A DNA stretch of 8,048 nt from Patescibacteria group bacterium (GCA_018825765.1 JAHKAQ010000020.1:1-8048), one strand, 5' to 3'; shown: positions 1 to 6,656, numbered from the stretch's first letter. Program-made: numbers and translations. Notes: generated by a model not told the origin, from the letters alone.

Positions 1-38
1 GGTTTTATTTTTTAATTTTTTGGGTCTGGTTTTCATTT

Positions 39-82
39 TTATTTTTAAAGCGTTTATGATTTATTTTTAAAGCGTTTATGAT
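39..82. repeat. Perfect 22-bp tandem duplication
   Basis: Bases 39-60 and 61-82 are identical, head to tail, starting TTATTTTTAAAGCG. The repeat lies in the AT-rich spacer downstream of the kinase-like gene. Two exact copies suggest a recent slippage or recombination duplication. No hairpin with a T-tract is evident here, so I do not call it a terminator. Copy number can only be judged for this one genome. Confidence 0.9.
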
Positions 83-131
83 CGGCGGCTATAAAAAGAA
101 TGATAACATTAAACGGGTAACTAGTAAAATC

Positions 132-773
132 CTATTGATAAAGTTTTAAAAGCTTTTTTTGGCGGTTTACGGCCCATTTCACGAACCAGCGAAGAATAAA
201 GGAACTGGAAACCATATTGAGTTCGGAAACGAGGCCGAAATCGATAATTTTTAATTCTTTTTCGGTGTTTTCCGGGGCAGAGATCGTAATGTTTTTGCTG
301 TTAATTTCTTTGTCGATTATCCAGATATTTTCCATCCAGCGATTTAAGCCGTGAAAAAAAAGTCCGGATACGCCGAAAAACTCCAGAGTATATTTAGTGG
401 TTTCGAACATCAGCCGGTTAATTTCCAGGATTTTTTTAAATTGAGATTTTAATTGTCCTTGAGCGAGGTCCTTAGGCTTTAGCGGCCGGCCGGCGACTTT
501 TTTTTGAATGATGCAGTAAGTTTTTTTCTGGTTTTTTTTGAAAATATGCAAGTGAGAAGGGACGATAAAATCTTTGAAATATTTTTCAATAATCTGGAAT
601 TCGTTTTTGATTTTTCGGATGGCGTCGTCAGCGTTGTATTTGTAGATAGGACCAAAGGGAAATTTTATAACCTGGCTGTCGCCATATTCGTAAACAATAT
701 GTTCGCCGGAGACAGAAAGCCTTTTTTTTATTTTTTGAGGCTGATAAGGCAGGCCAGGATTAAGTTCATTCAT
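132..773 (-). CDS. Small degenerate protein-kinase-fold protein
   Basis: A 213-residue soluble protein with no signal peptide or membrane helix. Several pieces match the kinase fold in order: a beta-3-like QVIKFP with Lys37, a Glu in the following helix (KNEF, Glu58), a hinge-like region around 84-95, and LKIIDFGL with a DFG-type Asp178 near the C-terminus. Between them, HGLNRWMENIWI (141-152) sits where the catalytic HRDxxxxN loop should be. It keeps a His and an Asn but has no Asp at the catalytic position. The protein is shorter than a full kinase domain (about 250-300 residues) and ends soon after DFG, so most of the C-lobe is missing. It could be a nucleotide-binding pseudokinase or a divergent small-molecule kinase (YrbL- or aminoglycoside-phosphotransferase-like). 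The fold is moderately supported; activity and substrate are unknown. It follows the Cys-rich gene by 15 bases and is probably cotranscribed with it. No Shine-Dalgarno sequence precedes the ATG. Confidence 0.7.
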   Translation of the reverse strand: MNELNPGLPYQPQKIKKRLSVSGEHIVYEYGDSQVIKFPFGPIYKYNADDAIRKIKNEFQIIEKYFKDFIVPSHLHIFKKNQKKTYCIIQKKVAGRPLKPKDLAQGQLKSQFKKILEINRLMFETTKYTLEFFGVSGLFFHGLNRWMENIWIIDKEINSKNITISAPENTEKELKIIDFGLVSELNMVSSSFILRWFVKWAVNRQKKLLKLYQ

Positions 774-788
774 AAAATTGCAGAGGGT

Positions 789-1259
789 TTAAAAATCTTC
801 CAGGACTTCTTCGGCAACGGCGTTTATGCAGGATTGTTTAACAGAGGAATCGGAAACATTTTCACACACGGAATCATTCTTTTGTTTCACGGCCTGATCT
901 TTGAAGCAATTATCACGTTCGAGGCCGGTTTTTTTCCCGCAGTCAGGATCTTCCTGGTTGTTTGTTCCATTAGTCAGACCGCAGAATTCAAAACACTGTT
1001 TTTGTTCTTCGCCGGATAAAGAAGTGCAATTGCTGCTGCATTCTTTTTGGAAGCGTTGTTCTGATGTTTGATTGGCCGCGCCAGGACTGTTTGTTTCTTC
1101 CGACTCCTGGTTGTCTTTTTGAGGGCTGGAAAAATCCGACTGATAATCCCGGGGCTGGCTGTCGCCTCTTTGCCAAAAGCGGTCGTAATACACATAAACT
1201 CCGTAACCGAGAACAGCTAAAAGAATAAGGCTAATAAATATTTTTTGAATTTTAGACAT
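789..1259 (-). CDS. Membrane-anchored eight-cysteine protein, unknown function
   Basis: A 156-residue protein. An N-terminal hydrophobic helix (about residues 7-25, after SKIQK) acts as a signal anchor, and it lacks a lipobox Cys. A polar Gln/Ser/Asp-rich stalk (about 30-70) follows, then a cysteine domain with Cys at 74, 78, 89, 93, 107, 118, 132 and 144. The pattern has two parts: C-x3-C-x10-C-x3-C, then four cysteines about 11-14 apart in short helical repeats of the form D-x-C...RDNCFKDQAVKQKND-x-VC. The even count and outside location suggest disulfides, although metal binding by the first four is possible. Repeats like the second half occur in many uncharacterised Patescibacteria surface proteins (from memory). 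I recognise no named family. It is the first gene of a likely two-gene unit with the kinase-like gene. The start is the only ATG that retains the full hydrophobic segment. Confidence 0.75.
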   Translation of the reverse strand: MSKIQKIFISLILLAVLGYGVYVYYDRFWQRGDSQPRDYQSDFSSPQKDNQESEETNSPGAANQTSEQRFQKECSSNCTSLSGEEQKQCFEFCGLTNGTNNQEDPDCGKKTGLERDNCFKDQAVKQKNDSVCENVSDSSVKQSCINAVAEEVLEDF

Positions 1260-1285
1260 AAAGATAAATTAACTAATTCAATAAT

Positions 1286-1314
1286 ATTGTAAAAGAAGAG
1301 GAAAAGCGGCGCAA
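1286..1314 (-). promoter_or_regulatory. Candidate sigma-70-type promoter for the Cys-rich gene
   Basis: On the minus strand, TTGCGC (1309-1314) is followed after exactly 17 bases by TACAAT (1286-1291). Expected transcription would start about 20 bases before the ATG at 1259. The -10 is a 5/6 match and the -35 keeps only the TTG core, so support is moderate. Confidence 0.4.
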
Positions 1315-1329
1315 GTTTAAGATAACCAG

Positions 1330-1349
1330 CCCGCAGAGAAGATCGCGGG
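1330..1349 (-). other. GC-rich hairpin after the SpoIID-domain gene
   Basis: CCCGC (1330-1334) pairs with GCGGG (1345-1349) across a 10-base loop, between two minus-strand genes where a terminator would be expected. On the minus strand no T-run follows the stem, so it is not a standard intrinsic terminator. It may end transcription weakly, stabilise the 3' end, or have no role. Confidence 0.3.
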
Positions 1350-1403
1350 GTTTTAGGAGAAAAAAGAATTATTTACTAATAGGTTTTTGCGCCAAACGGA
1401 AAA

Positions 1404-2795
1404 CTAGTATTCCTGAACAATATCAATGCCGGTGTAATAATATTTTAGGATTTTTTCATAATCCCAGCCATGATCTCCGGCTAGAACAAGGGCGCCTCTG
1501 GCTGAAAGGCCGACCATATGGTTTCCGGCGATGGAGCCGGCGCCAGATACTTTCCCGTAGGGATCATCGACTGATTTGCAGTAAGGATAATTGCTGGATC
1601 CCCAGCGCTCTTTCCAGGAGCGGGTGCGGCCGTCGGTGGATGACGAATAAGGGGTAATGGCCACGTCGCCTTTGTATTTGACGATTTTGCCGCGAGTGTC
1701 TTCGGCGGCGCTCTGGATGCGGCTGTGGCTGGTTTCCCAATCATAACCGTAGTAAATCTGGTTGCCGGCTGTGGCGTCAACAGTAAAGCCGTCTTTGGCG
1801 TATTTAGTGCTGTATTGTATTTTCCAATAACCGTAGGTTCGATACACGACGGTCATGACCCGATTGTAACCCATGTCGCCGGTGCCGGTAATTTCACCCA
1901 TTCCCCAGGTATAGTGCTCCAGCGGGAGAATATTAATGGCCCAAAGCTTATCTGAATTATCAGAATAGCGCACTTGAATTCGTCCCCGATAATCATCAAA
2001 ACTTTTGGGTTCAACGTCAAAAATCATATCGTTGTTGCTGCCGCTGGCCGCCACGAAATCAACATAGTCATCCACGGTGCTGTCAAAGCCATCGCCGTAG
2101 ACTCTTACCTTGCCGCTACTCGCGTATTTCACCTTGGCTTCAGTGCTGCCGCTTACGGTGGCGATCGTATTGCTGTTTTTGTCTTTAATGCTGTAGCTCG
2201 TATTAGCTTTGATGGTCATGGCGTGATCCTTGGCGTAAGACTTATCAAAGCTTAAAATACCGACTTTTATGTCAGGACCGAGACTGCCGGAAGTGGAAGA
2301 AGAAACAGTTTGGTTTTTGCGGCCGGCTTCATAGCGATCATAGCCGTTTTTGTATTTTGAGCTTCCGTATTTTTTGTATCTTGACTTATTATATTTGCTG
2401 TATTTTTTGTATTTGCTGTATTTGCTGTATTTATTTTTGTAGTTCCGGTAGCGGATATATTGGCTGTAGTATTGGGCGTATTTTTTCTTATTGCTTTTAT
2501 ACAGCTTGTATTTATTTTTGTAATCCTGGCGTTCGGCTTTGGATTTAAAGGCGTATTGTTCTTTGTATTTTTTATATTTTTTGTAATTTTTATATTTTTT
2601 GTATTGCTTGTATTTTTTCCAGAGATCCTGATCATTGGACTCTCCTTCTGAATCAGAAGAGGCCTGGGCGGTTTTTAGCTTGATGGTTTCTCCTATTGAA
2701 TCAAAAAAGGAGTGGGCGGGCGGCGGAAACTGAACATGGGAAATGGAGAAAATAAGGGAAGAGGTAATAAATAATCGGGTGATTTTTTTTATCAT
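1404..2795 (-). CDS. Secreted SpoIID-domain protein with Tyr/Lys-rich insert
   Basis: A 463-residue exported protein. The N-terminus (MIKKITRLF, then a hydrophobic stretch to about residue 20) is a signal peptide, with cleavage plausible near AHS-FF (about 29). Residues 60-155 are low complexity, with 26 Tyr in 95 positions. Much of it follows a three-residue rhythm (Tyr at 62, 65, 68, 71, 74, 77 and again at 126, 129, 132, 135), rich in Lys, Asn and Ser. From about 175 on it matches the SpoIID/LytB family: ILPLEHYTWGMGE (289-301) fits the family's LPLE-YV-GVV-SE block, so Glu301 aligns with the catalytic Glu of SpoIID lytic transglycosylases. PYSSSTDGRT (382-391), PYCKSVDDPY (404-413), NHMVGLSARGA (425-435) and YEKILKYYYTG (446-456) are the other family blocks. 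SpoIID cleaves peptide-stripped peptidoglycan glycan strands. In a non-sporulating context a wall-remodelling or wall-binding role is inferred. The family match is strong; activity is untested. Confidence 0.85.
   Translation of the reverse strand: MIKKITRLFITSSLIFSISHVQFPPPAHSFFDSIGETIKLKTAQASSDSEGESNDQDLWKKYKQYKKYKNYKKYKKYKEQYAFKSKAERQDYKNKYKLYKSNKKKYAQYYSQYIRYRNYKNKYSKYSKYKKYSKYNKSRYKKYGSSKYKNGYDRYEAGRKNQTVSSSTSGSLGPDIKVGILSFDKSYAKDHAMTIKANTSYSIKDKNSNTIATVSGSTEAKVKYASSGKVRVYGDGFDSTVDDYVDFVAASGSNNDMIFDVEPKSFDDYRGRIQVRYSDNSDKLWAINILPLEHYTWGMGEITGTGDMGYNRVMTVVYRTYGYWKIQYSTKYAKDGFTVDATAGNQIYYGYDWETSHSRIQSAAEDTRGKIVKYKGDVAITPYSSSTDGRTRSWKERWGSSNYPYCKSVDDPYGKVSGAGSIAGNHMVGLSARGALVLAGDHGWDYEKILKYYYTGIDIVQEY
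2341..2617 (-). repeat. Low-complexity TAT/AAA coding repeat
   Basis: This stretch encodes the Tyr/Lys-rich insert of the SpoIID-domain protein. On the coding strand it is a run of near-repeats built from TAT, AAA and AAG codons with occasional AGC and AAC. Such tracts expand and contract by slippage and also create false open frames on both strands. The reading frame stays open throughout, so selection appears to preserve the protein. Confidence 0.75.
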
Positions 2796-2831
2796 TTTTT
2801 GTTTTATAATGAATCTGTTTTTTGAGTTTTT

Positions 2832-2860
2832 ATGGTAACATTTTTACGTTAATCACACAA
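2832..2860 (-). promoter_or_regulatory. Weak candidate promoter for the SpoIID-domain gene
   Basis: On the minus strand TTGTGT (2855-2860) and TACCAT (2832-2837) are separated by 17 bases, giving a leader of about 30 bases to the ATG at 2795. Both boxes match only 4 of 6 consensus positions. A TATAAA (2803-2808) closer to the gene would give an almost leaderless transcript but has no -35 partner. The choice between them is open. Confidence 0.3.
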
Positions 2861-2876
2861 TGAAAAGCCCGGAGTG

Positions 2877-2905
2877 TAGACAGAGAGAAAATAACCCGGC
2901 ATAAT
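2877..2905 (+). promoter_or_regulatory. Sigma-70-type promoter of the clpC-like gene
   Basis: TAGACA (2877-2882) and CATAAT (2900-2905) each match the consensus at 5 of 6 positions and are separated by exactly 17 bases. Transcription would start near 2912, leaving a leader of about 18 bases before the ATG at 2930. No CIRCE inverted repeat (TTAGCACTC/GAGTGCTAA) is present in the 134-base divergent spacer, so HrcA control is not indicated. Confidence 0.6.
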
Positions 2906-2929
2906 AAATAGGCAATAATTGATATAAGC

Positions 2930-5419
2930 ATGCCAAAAGGAATATTAGCTAGATTTTCAAATCACACTAAAAAAGCCATCGACCGGGCCAGGCTTATGGC
3001 TATTAGCCAGAACGCCAAAGAAGTGACAAGCGTTCATCTTTTATACGCTATTTCTTTCGAGAAAGGGAGCGTGGGCAAGAATATCCTGAAAGAAATGGGT
3101 TTTGAAAAAAGCGCGCTGATAGATTTTTACCAGGATTTTGACACGGCCCGCAGTATGCCTTTTTCCGGAGATTTAAAAGAAACCATAAGACAGGCGGCGA
3201 AAATCGCGCTTGAATTTCATTATCCATATATTGGGACCGAACATTTGGTTTACGCGATTTTACGATCCAGGGACAAAAAAATAAAAGAGATAATAAACAA
3301 GAGCGTGAATAGAGCCGGCGGGGCGACTGATTCGACAGGGAAAAAATCCCAAGAGCGGCGGAGTTTACAGCGGCGGAGCGGGGAATTTTCCGGTTTTGGA
3401 CAGATTCCTGATTTTTTGCAAGCCATGAATATGCAAATTATGGCTAAAGCCAAAGGAAATGAAACGAATTTGCTTGAGAAATACGCCAATAATTTAAACC
3501 GAGAAAACCAGAGAGAAGAAGCGCATCCGATTATCGCGAGAACCGGGGAAACAGACAGGCTGATAAATATTTTACTGCGTAAAAATAAAAATAATCCGGT
3601 GCTGGTGGGTGAACCTGGAGTGGGCAAAACCGCGGTGGTAAACGCGCTGGCTCAGCGGATAAACAAAGGAGAGGTGCCGGCGGAAATGGCCAGCAGGATA
3701 ATCTATGAGCTGGATCTGGGTTTACTGCTTTCAGGCACGACTTTTCGCGGAGAATTTGAACAAAGAATGAAAGAGGTAATAAATCAGGCCAGCCGGGACG
3801 ATAAAATAATTTTATTCATCGACGAGATTCATAATTTAATGGGAGCGGGCAGCGCGCAGGGAAGTCTGGACGCGGCTAACATGCTAAAGCCGGCGCTGGC
3901 TAAAGGAGACTTGAAATTAATCGGTTCAACCACTTTCGACGAATATCAAAAGCATATTGAAAAAGATCCGGCGCTGGAGCGGCGATTTCAACCGATTATA
4001 ATCAGGGAGCCGGGAATAAAAGAGACGCGGGATATTTTAGGGGGAATTAAAAAGAATTACGAAAAATACCATAAAGTGGTAATCGATAAAAAAGCGATTG
4101 AAGCGGCGATCAACCTTAGCACGCGCTTTATAAACGACCGGTTTCTGCCGGATAAAGCGATCGACCTTATTGATGAGGCTATGGCCAAGGCCCGGGCTGA
4201 AGCGGTTTCGTTTGACATTACCAAAAAGATGAAGCGCTGTCTGGATCAAAAAAAGCGCATCAAAAAATTAAAAGAAAGGCTTATTTTAAACAATGAATAC
4301 AGAATAGCCAGCGGGCTTAGAAAGGATGAGGCGGAAATAAATAAGATTCTGGGGTTTATCAAACAAGAACAGGCAAGGCGGGAAAAACTGGCCTTTCTTC
4401 GAGTAACCGAGGAAGACATTAAGAAAATAATCGCCATACACACGGGTGTTTTAGCTGAAGATATAACGGTTGAGGGAGCCAGAGAGGCGCTCGGGCTTGA
4501 AAAAAAACTGGCGAAAAGCGTGATCGGGCAACGGCATATTATAAAAGCCGCGGCCAAAACTATTCAGCGATCTTTGAGCGGCATAAATGACCCGTCAAGG
4601 CCGCTGGGGTCTTTCATTTTTCTGGGACCGACCGGGGTAGGCAAGACTTACATGGCCAAAACCCTGGCTGAAGTTTTGTTCAAAAATCCAGCTTCCTTCA
4701 TTCGAATTGACATGAGCGAGTTTTCGGAAAAGCATCACGTAAGCCAGCTTTTGGGAGCGCCGGCGGGATACGTGGGTTATGAAGACGGCGGAAAATTAAC
4801 CGATAAGGTGCGGCGCAACCCCTACAGCCTTATTTTGTTCGATGAGATTGAAAAAGCTCACCCTGAAGTTTTTAACATACTTTTACAGATCTTAGAAGAC
4901 GGGATTTTAACCGACGCGGCCGGACGGACGGTGAATTTTAAAAATACGATTATTGTCATGACTTCCAACGTGGGAGCTAAAAGTTTTATTGAGGACATGA
5001 TCGGGTTTGAAGGAAAGAGCCTGGGCAGTGGAGTGATAAAAAAGCAAACCAAGCAAAGAGCGGTGGATAAATTAAGGGATATTCTTTTGCCTGAACTTCT
5101 AAACCGGATTGATCACATTCTGGTTTTTGATTCTTTATCAATAAACGATCTTTCAAGAATCGCGAAAAACGAAGCGGACAAGCTGGTAAAGCGGGTTAAA
5201 GAAAAGAAAATAAAGCTTGTTTTGGATAAGAAAATTTTTAAATATCTGGCCCGGGAAAGCTTTGACAAAAGAGAAGGAGCCAGACTGGTGCGAAAAAAGG
5301 TTGAGCAGTTAATTCAAGATCCTCTGGCTCAAATTATTTTAAACAGTAAGAGTAAAAAGCCAACTATAGTTGAAGGGAGATTGAAAAAACAAACTATTAG
5401 ATTAGAGGTTCGAGCTTAG
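2930..5419 (+). CDS. clpC: ClpC-type AAA+ protein unfoldase (ATP-dependent Clp ATPase)
   Basis: An 829-residue cytosolic hexameric unfoldase that threads proteins into a peptidase, normally ClpP. The order is canonical: a double Clp_N repeat (about 1-120); a polar linker (125-180); D1 with Walker A GEPGVGKT (227-234), Walker B IILFIDE (293-299) and Arg finger RRF (351-353); a short coiled middle domain (about 430-490); D2 with Walker A GPTGVGKT (566-573), Walker B LILFDE (634-639), sensor 1 TSN (678-680), Arg finger in LLNRID (Arg726), and sensor 2 GAR (783-785). The short middle domain separates it from ClpB, whose coiled coil is much longer. An MIGF tripeptide loop (690-693) lies after TSNVGA, where ClpA/ClpC carry the loop that docks to ClpP, which supports a proteolytic partner encoded elsewhere. 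No zinc finger of the ClpX/E type is seen. Both ATPase sites look intact. It is probably monocistronic, with its own promoter and terminator. Confidence 0.95.
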   Translation: MPKGILARFSNHTKKAIDRARLMAISQNAKEVTSVHLLYAISFEKGSVGKNILKEMGFEKSALIDFYQDFDTARSMPFSGDLKETIRQAAKIALEFHYPYIGTEHLVYAILRSRDKKIKEIINKSVNRAGGATDSTGKKSQERRSLQRRSGEFSGFGQIPDFLQAMNMQIMAKAKGNETNLLEKYANNLNRENQREEAHPIIARTGETDRLINILLRKNKNNPVLVGEPGVGKTAVVNALAQRINKGEVPAEMASRIIYELDLGLLLSGTTFRGEFEQRMKEVINQASRDDKIILFIDEIHNLMGAGSAQGSLDAANMLKPALAKGDLKLIGSTTFDEYQKHIEKDPALERRFQPIIIREPGIKETRDILGGIKKNYEKYHKVVIDKKAIEAAINLSTRFINDRFLPDKAIDLIDEAMAKARAEAVSFDITKKMKRCLDQKKRIKKLKERLILNNEYRIASGLRKDEAEINKILGFIKQEQARREKLAFLRVTEEDIKKIIAIHTGVLAEDITVEGAREALGLEKKLAKSVIGQRHIIKAAAKTIQRSLSGINDPSRPLGSFIFLGPTGVGKTYMAKTLAEVLFKNPASFIRIDMSEFSEKHHVSQLLGAPAGYVGYEDGGKLTDKVRRNPYSLILFDEIEKAHPEVFNILLQILEDGILTDAAGRTVNFKNTIIVMTSNVGAKSFIEDMIGFEGKSLGSGVIKKQTKQRAVDKLRDILLPELLNRIDHILVFDSLSINDLSRIAKNEADKLVKRVKEKKIKLVLDKKIFKYLARESFDKREGARLVRKKVEQLIQDPLAQIILNSKSKKPTIVEGRLKKQTIRLEVRA

Positions 5420-5505
5420 TGATTGAAAAGGTGAAGAAAATAAAGGCGGCTGGGGCTTGAGGGGTGATTTTTTAAAATGTTTTCATGCTTTTTTTATAAC
5501 TCTTT

Positions 5506-5528
5506 AATGGCCTTTGGGCTATTTTTTT
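5506..5528 (+). terminator. Intrinsic terminator of the clpC-like gene
   Basis: A 7-bp stem, AATGGCC (5506-5512) with GGCTATT (5517-5523), including one G-U pair, closes a TTTG loop. It runs into seven T residues (5522-5528). It lies 87 bases after the ClpC stop and just before the MITE-like element, so read-through into comF should be reduced. Confidence 0.6.
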
Positions 5529-5542
5529 ATGAATTTTGGGTT

Positions 5543-5635
5543 TTAGAGGGTCTGTTGCCAAATAGCATTTCTACTGCAATTTCCATTTTTCGGTCAAATT
5601 CGTAACGAAAGCCTATTTGGCAACAGACCCTTAGA
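5543..5635. repeat. 5-bp target-site duplication TTAGA flanking the insertion
   Basis: TTAGA occurs at 5543-5547, directly against the left inverted repeat, and again at 5631-5635, directly against the right one. This is the expected scar of transposition. Five bases could recur by chance (about 1 in 1000 for exact abutment), but the coincidence with both ends of an 18-bp perfect inverted repeat makes insertion the better reading. Confidence 0.65.
5548..5630. mobile_element. 83-bp MITE-like element with 18-bp perfect inverted repeats
   Basis: The left end GGGTCTGTTGCCAAATAG (5548-5565) is repeated exactly in inverse orientation at 5613-5630. The 47-base interior has no usable reading frame and holds only a small TTCG-TAA-CGAA palindrome (5599-5609). 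A TTAGA duplication flanks it. Size, perfect ends and lack of a transposase fit a miniature inverted-repeat element mobilised in trans. The CTGTTGC-AA core resembles ends seen in IS6 and some IS5-family elements, but a 5-bp duplication does not fit IS6 (8 bp), so I leave the family open. As RNA it could fold into a long hairpin. It inserts in the spacer 13 bases before the ComF-family start codon, and so may have displaced or supplied that gene's promoter. An outward TTGGCA at 5617-5622 resembles a -35 box but has no good -10 partner. Confidence 0.7.
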
Positions 5636-5643
5636 AATTAAAG

Positions 5644-6378
5644 ATGTTAAAAAGAGCGGGCAAAGTTTTTTTGGATTTTCTATTTCCAATCGCCTGCCTT
5701 GGCTGTGGCCGGGACGATTACTATTTTTGTCCGGATTGCGCGAAAAAACTTGATCTGTATTTGAATAACAGTTGTTTTTATTGCGGGGCCAGGACTTTTC
5801 TGGGCCAAACCTGCGTCCGATGCGGGGAAAAATACGCCCTGGATCAGGTATTGGCGTTTGGTTATTTTTCCTGTTCATTGCTTGAAAAAATAATCTACGA
5901 ATTAAAATATCAATCGGTTTTTCTTGTTTCTCGCGACCTGGCTGGAGCAATGTTCAACGCGGGACAGATAAAGGAATTTTTGAAAAAAGACAAGAAAAAT
6001 ATTTTAGTGCCGGTGCCAATGTCAAAATCCAAAGAACGAAAAAGAGGCTATAACCAGGCCGGGATTTTGGCCAGAGACCTGGGAAAAGTCTCTGGAAATT
6101 ACGTGTGTCAGGAATTGCTTTTGAAAAAACAAGAAAGAAAAACGCAAATGAAAATTAAAAGCAGGAAACAGAGGCGGGAAAACGTTGAAAATGTTTTTGA
6201 GGTGCGCAGAGAAGAACTTTCACGAAAACCCGAGCTGATTGGAAAAAATATTATTTTAATTGATGACGTGATAACTTCAGGGGCCACTTTGGAGAGCTGC
6301 GCCGTGGTTTTAAAGCGAGCCGGGTTTAAGAGAGTTTCTGGTTTGGCGGCGGCTCGGGCCGGTTATCAAAAGAATTAG
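5644..6378 (+). CDS. comF: ComF-family phosphoribosyltransferase-like protein
   Basis: A 244-residue cytosolic protein of normal ComF/GntX length. The N-terminal zinc-ribbon part carries four CxxC pairs: Cys18/21, 29/32, 44/47 and 57/60. The C-terminal phosphoribosyltransferase domain shows VPVPMSKSKERKRGYNQA (122-139), typical of the family, and the PRPP-binding loop IILIDDVITSGAT (203-215) with both Asp residues. In naturally competent bacteria ComF is needed for uptake or handling of transforming single-stranded DNA. In many other genomes the same family has no proven role and no demonstrated transferase substrate. No other competence gene is visible here, so a DNA-uptake role is inference only. 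The ATG lies 8 bases after the right TTAGA copy of the MITE-like element, with no Shine-Dalgarno sequence. Starting later would lose the conserved hydrophobic start before Cys18. Confidence 0.9.
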   Translation: MLKRAGKVFLDFLFPIACLGCGRDDYYFCPDCAKKLDLYLNNSCFYCGARTFLGQTCVRCGEKYALDQVLAFGYFSCSLLEKIIYELKYQSVFLVSRDLAGAMFNAGQIKEFLKKDKKNILVPVPMSKSKERKRGYNQAGILARDLGKVSGNYVCQELLLKKQERKTQMKIKSRKQRRENVENVFEVRREELSRKPELIGKNIILIDDVITSGATLESCAVVLKRAGFKRVSGLAAARAGYQKN

Positions 6379-6443
6379 CGGCTGATGATATTTCTGCTGT
6401 AGTTTTTAGTTTTCATGATAAGGTCTTATTGGGCGATAGATTT

Positions 6444-6656
6444 TTAGAAAATAAAATAGCGGACAAAAATATAGATTTGGGCGATGGCTATGGAAAGCAT
6501 TATGGTAGAAAAACCGATGACGGCAAAGTCTTTAAAAAAGATCTTATAACCGGACTTTTCAGCCATGCCGGCCACTACCAGGTTGGCGCCGGCGTGGACG
6601 ACTTGAACAATGTTTCCGCAAATATTGCATTTATAGATTTGATTGAGTTGAGTCAT
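6444..6656 (-). CDS. Membrane-tethered desulforedoxin-like protein with half metal site
   Basis: Seventy residues from the chosen start. The first half, QIYKCNICGNIVQVVHAGA (6-24), is the desulforedoxin domain found at the N-terminus of desulfoferrodoxin, including the first metal-binding pair Cys10/Cys13. The family then has LVCCG, supplying the second pair; here it reads LVVAG (26-30), so both cysteines are replaced while the surrounding residues persist. The rest, about 42-70 (FAVIGFSTIMLSIAIAQIYIF), is a single transmembrane helix not found in desulforedoxin. A four-Cys iron site cannot form in one chain. A 2+2 site across a dimer or loss of metal binding are both possible. An upstream ATG at 6692 would add 12 residues and overlap the rubrerythrin gene; the ATG at 6656 matches the family N-terminus and leaves 20 bases between the genes. 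It is the last gene of the rubrerythrin operon. Confidence 0.7.
   Translation of the reverse strand: MTQLNQIYKCNICGNIVQVVHAGANLVVAGMAEKSGYKIFFKDFAVIGFSTIMLSIAIAQIYIFVRYFIF

Noticed and set aside
1..36. Possible start of a minus-strand gene running off the left edge (MKTRPKKLKNKT)
   Set aside because: Only 12 codons are visible in low-complexity AT-rich DNA. There is no Shine-Dalgarno sequence, no promoter and no recognisable motif, so it cannot be supported.
504..1019. Plus-strand open frame of 171 codons rich in Phe
   Set aside because: It overlaps the two minus-strand genes. Its Phe-rich composition is what the complement of Lys/Glu/Asn-rich coding gives, and it shows no family motif.
2357..2651. 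Plus-strand frames of about 63 codons with Cys/Ile/Phe repeats
   Set aside because: They are the complement of the Tyr/Lys-rich repeat in the SpoIID-domain gene. The apparent membrane and Cys patterns come from TAT/AAA codons read backwards.
2836..2852. TAAC/GTTA inverted repeat as an operator for the divergent ClpC and SpoIID genes
   Set aside because: The arms are only four bases in AT-rich DNA, and it matches neither CIRCE nor a CtsR heptanucleotide repeat.
5548..5630. Reading the inverted repeat as the terminator of the clpC-like gene
   Set aside because: No T-tract follows the right arm, the loop is 47 bases, and a proper terminator already lies at 5506-5528. The TTAGA duplication fits insertion better.
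6379..6443. Terminator between comF and the convergent desulforedoxin-like gene
   Set aside because: The best stem (GCGGC with GCTGT) needs G-U pairs and a 13-base loop with a broken T-tract. The ATAAG/CTTAT palindrome has no T-tract. Neither is convincing.
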